Assembly (NCBI GenBank): GCA_028683995.1
Contig: JAQUGU010000120.1
Span: 1 to 5,478 of the forward strand
DNA from: Syntrophomonadaceae bacterium
GTDB lineage: Bacteria; Bacillota; Syntrophomonadia; Syntrophomonadales; Syntrophomonadaceae
Length of the DNA stretch: 5,478 nt
Direction: 5' to 3'
Shown: positions 4,874-5,478 of the stretch, in pieces
Position numbering within the stretch: the stretch's first letter is position 1
Layout of the letters: each line of letters begins with the position of its first letter
The notes under the pieces: model-generated
Database searches by the model: none
Seen by the model: the letters and a program-made list of their open reading frames with translations, nothing else
Told to the model about the DNA's origin: nothing
Program-made: the position numbers and the translations under genes

Positions 4874-5281
4874 TTATTCAATAATCAGGTCGACTTCTTC
4901 ATCGTTATCGTTCCCGGCTATCCTCTTCATAGATACACCCACAATATGCACATTAACTGCAATAACCGATAGACCGGTCATGGTTTCAACTGCCATCTTG
5001 ACCTCTTTTTGAACGGTTTCAGCTACATCAGGAATCTGATAGCCAAATTCTACTACAATAAATATATCAATTTTAGTCTGTTCATCTATTACCTCAACCT
5101 TAATCCCTTTGCCGAAGTTCTTTTTACCCAGTTTTTCCACCAGGTCGGTACTCCAACCGCCGCTCATTGAAGCAACACCTTCAACATCTGCCGCAGCCAG
5201 ACCAGCAACCGTAGATACTACTTCATCAGCAATTCTAATCGCTCCGAACTCGTTATTAATTTCCGGTTTAGCGTTATCCAT
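4874..5281 (-). CDS. Asp23/Gls24 family envelope stress response protein
   Basis: This 135-residue soluble protein belongs to the Asp23/Gls24 (DUF322) family. In S. aureus Asp23 is an abundant protein that forms clusters under the membrane through AmaP and is linked to cell-wall stress. The family pattern is clear: GAIRIADEVVSTVAGLAAADVEGVASM (13-39), a Gly-rich turn with GKGIKVEV (57-64), IDIFIVVEFGYQIPDVAETVQ (71-91) and LSVIAVNVHIVGV (104-116), with an acidic tail. There is no signal peptide or membrane helix. The ATG at 5281 has GGAGGTGG a few bases upstream, an excellent site, and is the first gene after a 197-base gap with a strong promoter, so high expression is expected. It should act with the two membrane proteins encoded next. 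Confidence 0.95.
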   Translation of the reverse strand: MDNAKPEINNEFGAIRIADEVVSTVAGLAAADVEGVASMSGGWSTDLVEKLGKKNFGKGIKVEVIDEQTKIDIFIVVEFGYQIPDVAETVQKEVKMAVETMTGLSVIAVNVHIVGVSMKRIAGNDNDEEVDLIIE

Positions 5282-5314
5282 ATTTGTCCACCTCCATATT
5301 ATTATATACTTGAT

Positions 5315-5342
5315 ATTGTAGCATGCAAAACCAAATTAGCAA
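5315..5342 (-). promoter_or_regulatory. Extended -10 promoter for the operon
   Basis: On the minus strand TTGCTA (5337-5342, four of six matches to the sigma-A -35 box) and TACAAT (5315-5320, five of six matches to the -10 box) are separated by 16 bases. TGC directly before the -10 box gives an extended -10. The predicted start of transcription near 5308 leaves a short leader of about 27 bases with the GGAGGTGG site. No other promoter this good was seen between the downstream genes, so it probably serves the whole run. Confidence 0.65.
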
Positions 5343-5373
5343 ATAATACATTAACTTATTCTGGAACTATCTA

Positions 5374-5404
5374 AATTGAAAATTCATAATTCTTAATTCT
5401 AATT
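5374..5404. repeat. Heptad-spaced AATT repeat
   Basis: AATT occurs at 5374, 5381, 5388, 5395 and 5401, so four words are exactly seven bases apart and the fifth follows after six. The tract lies about 65-95 bases upstream of the predicted transcription start. It may be a decayed heptamer array or simply AT-rich spacer; no function is shown. Confidence 0.5.
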
Positions 5405-5478
5405 ATATACTCATTCTTCTCTGGATAAAGTTAGTGTATACCTCTCCCCGCCGGAAGAAAGATTAGAAAAAACGTGGG

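Larger units (their letters stand above)
5282..5478. other. AT-rich leader upstream of asp23
   Basis: This 197-base stretch holds no supportable gene. It contains the asp23 ribosome binding site and promoter, a run of AATT words spaced seven bases apart (5374-5404), and at the window edge the coding-strand sequence CCCACG followed by six T. The last could be the end of a terminator for a gene beyond the window, but its partner arm is not visible. Confidence 0.6.

Noticed and set aside
4795..4881. Longer AmaP from a TTG at 4881
   Set aside because: The extra 29 codons read through a GC hairpin and overlap the asp23 stop; the ATG at 4794 has a strong ribosome binding site and begins the membrane anchor.
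1709..5321. Plus-strand open frames of 64-106 codons across the window
   Set aside because: Each lies opposite a well-supported minus-strand gene, lacks family motifs, and the set is expected from codon bias of the real genes.
5460..5478. Terminator of an upstream gene at the right edge
   Set aside because: CCCACG followed by six T looks like the 3' half of a terminator, but the partner arm is outside the window, so it cannot be supported.
5420..5478. C-terminal coding fragment entering from the right edge
   Set aside because: One frame is open for 15 codons from the edge to a TAA, and another for about 19 codons, but neither shows a recognisable family pattern.

Overview
The window is an all-minus-strand housekeeping operon of a low-to-moderate-GC Gram-positive bacterium of the Clostridia type. 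The evidence is the gene order (Asp23, AmaP, DUF2273, nusB, Kae1-like, folD, xseA, xseB, ispA), strong GGAGG-type ribosome binding sites, tight or overlapping gene junctions, and a TTG start. A Syntrophomonadaceae- or Peptococcaceae-like genome fits best by memory of gene order, but the sequence alone does not prove it.

Layout in transcription order, from the right edge leftwards. 5282-5478 is an AT-rich leader with no gene; it carries a good extended -10 promoter (5315-5342) and a run of heptad-spaced AATT words. Next is an envelope module: an Asp23/Gls24 protein (4874-5281), a two-helix membrane protein of the AmaP type (4255-4794) and a small DUF2273 membrane protein (4019-4240). A GC-rich hairpin without a U-tract (4825-4854) sits between the first two. 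The transcription factor NusB (3599-4000, TTG start) follows and overlaps by 4 bases a TsaD/Kae1-like paralogue (2625-3602). Then come a divergent FolD (1750-2586), both subunits of exodeoxyribonuclease VII (xseA 518-1735, xseB 315-530), and the first 59 codons of a polyprenyl diphosphate synthase, probably IspA, which leaves the window at base 1.

Most of the genes are conventional: cell-envelope stress and anchoring, rRNA antitermination, one-carbon metabolism, DNA repair nuclease, and isoprenoid synthesis. Three points stand out. First, FolD keeps the catalytic Lys, Gln and Asp, but its PCTP motif and dinucleotide-binding loop are rewritten. Second, the Kae1-like protein keeps the metal ligands but has changes in several other TsaD motifs. 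Third, the stop codons of three genes (Kae1-like, folD, xseB) lie inside short repeat or palindrome sequences, as if small repeats had settled at the 3' ends of genes in this operon. I found no CRISPR array, tRNA, rRNA, transposase or defence gene, and no wholly new system; the divergent FolD/Kae1-like pair and the repeats are the best leads.
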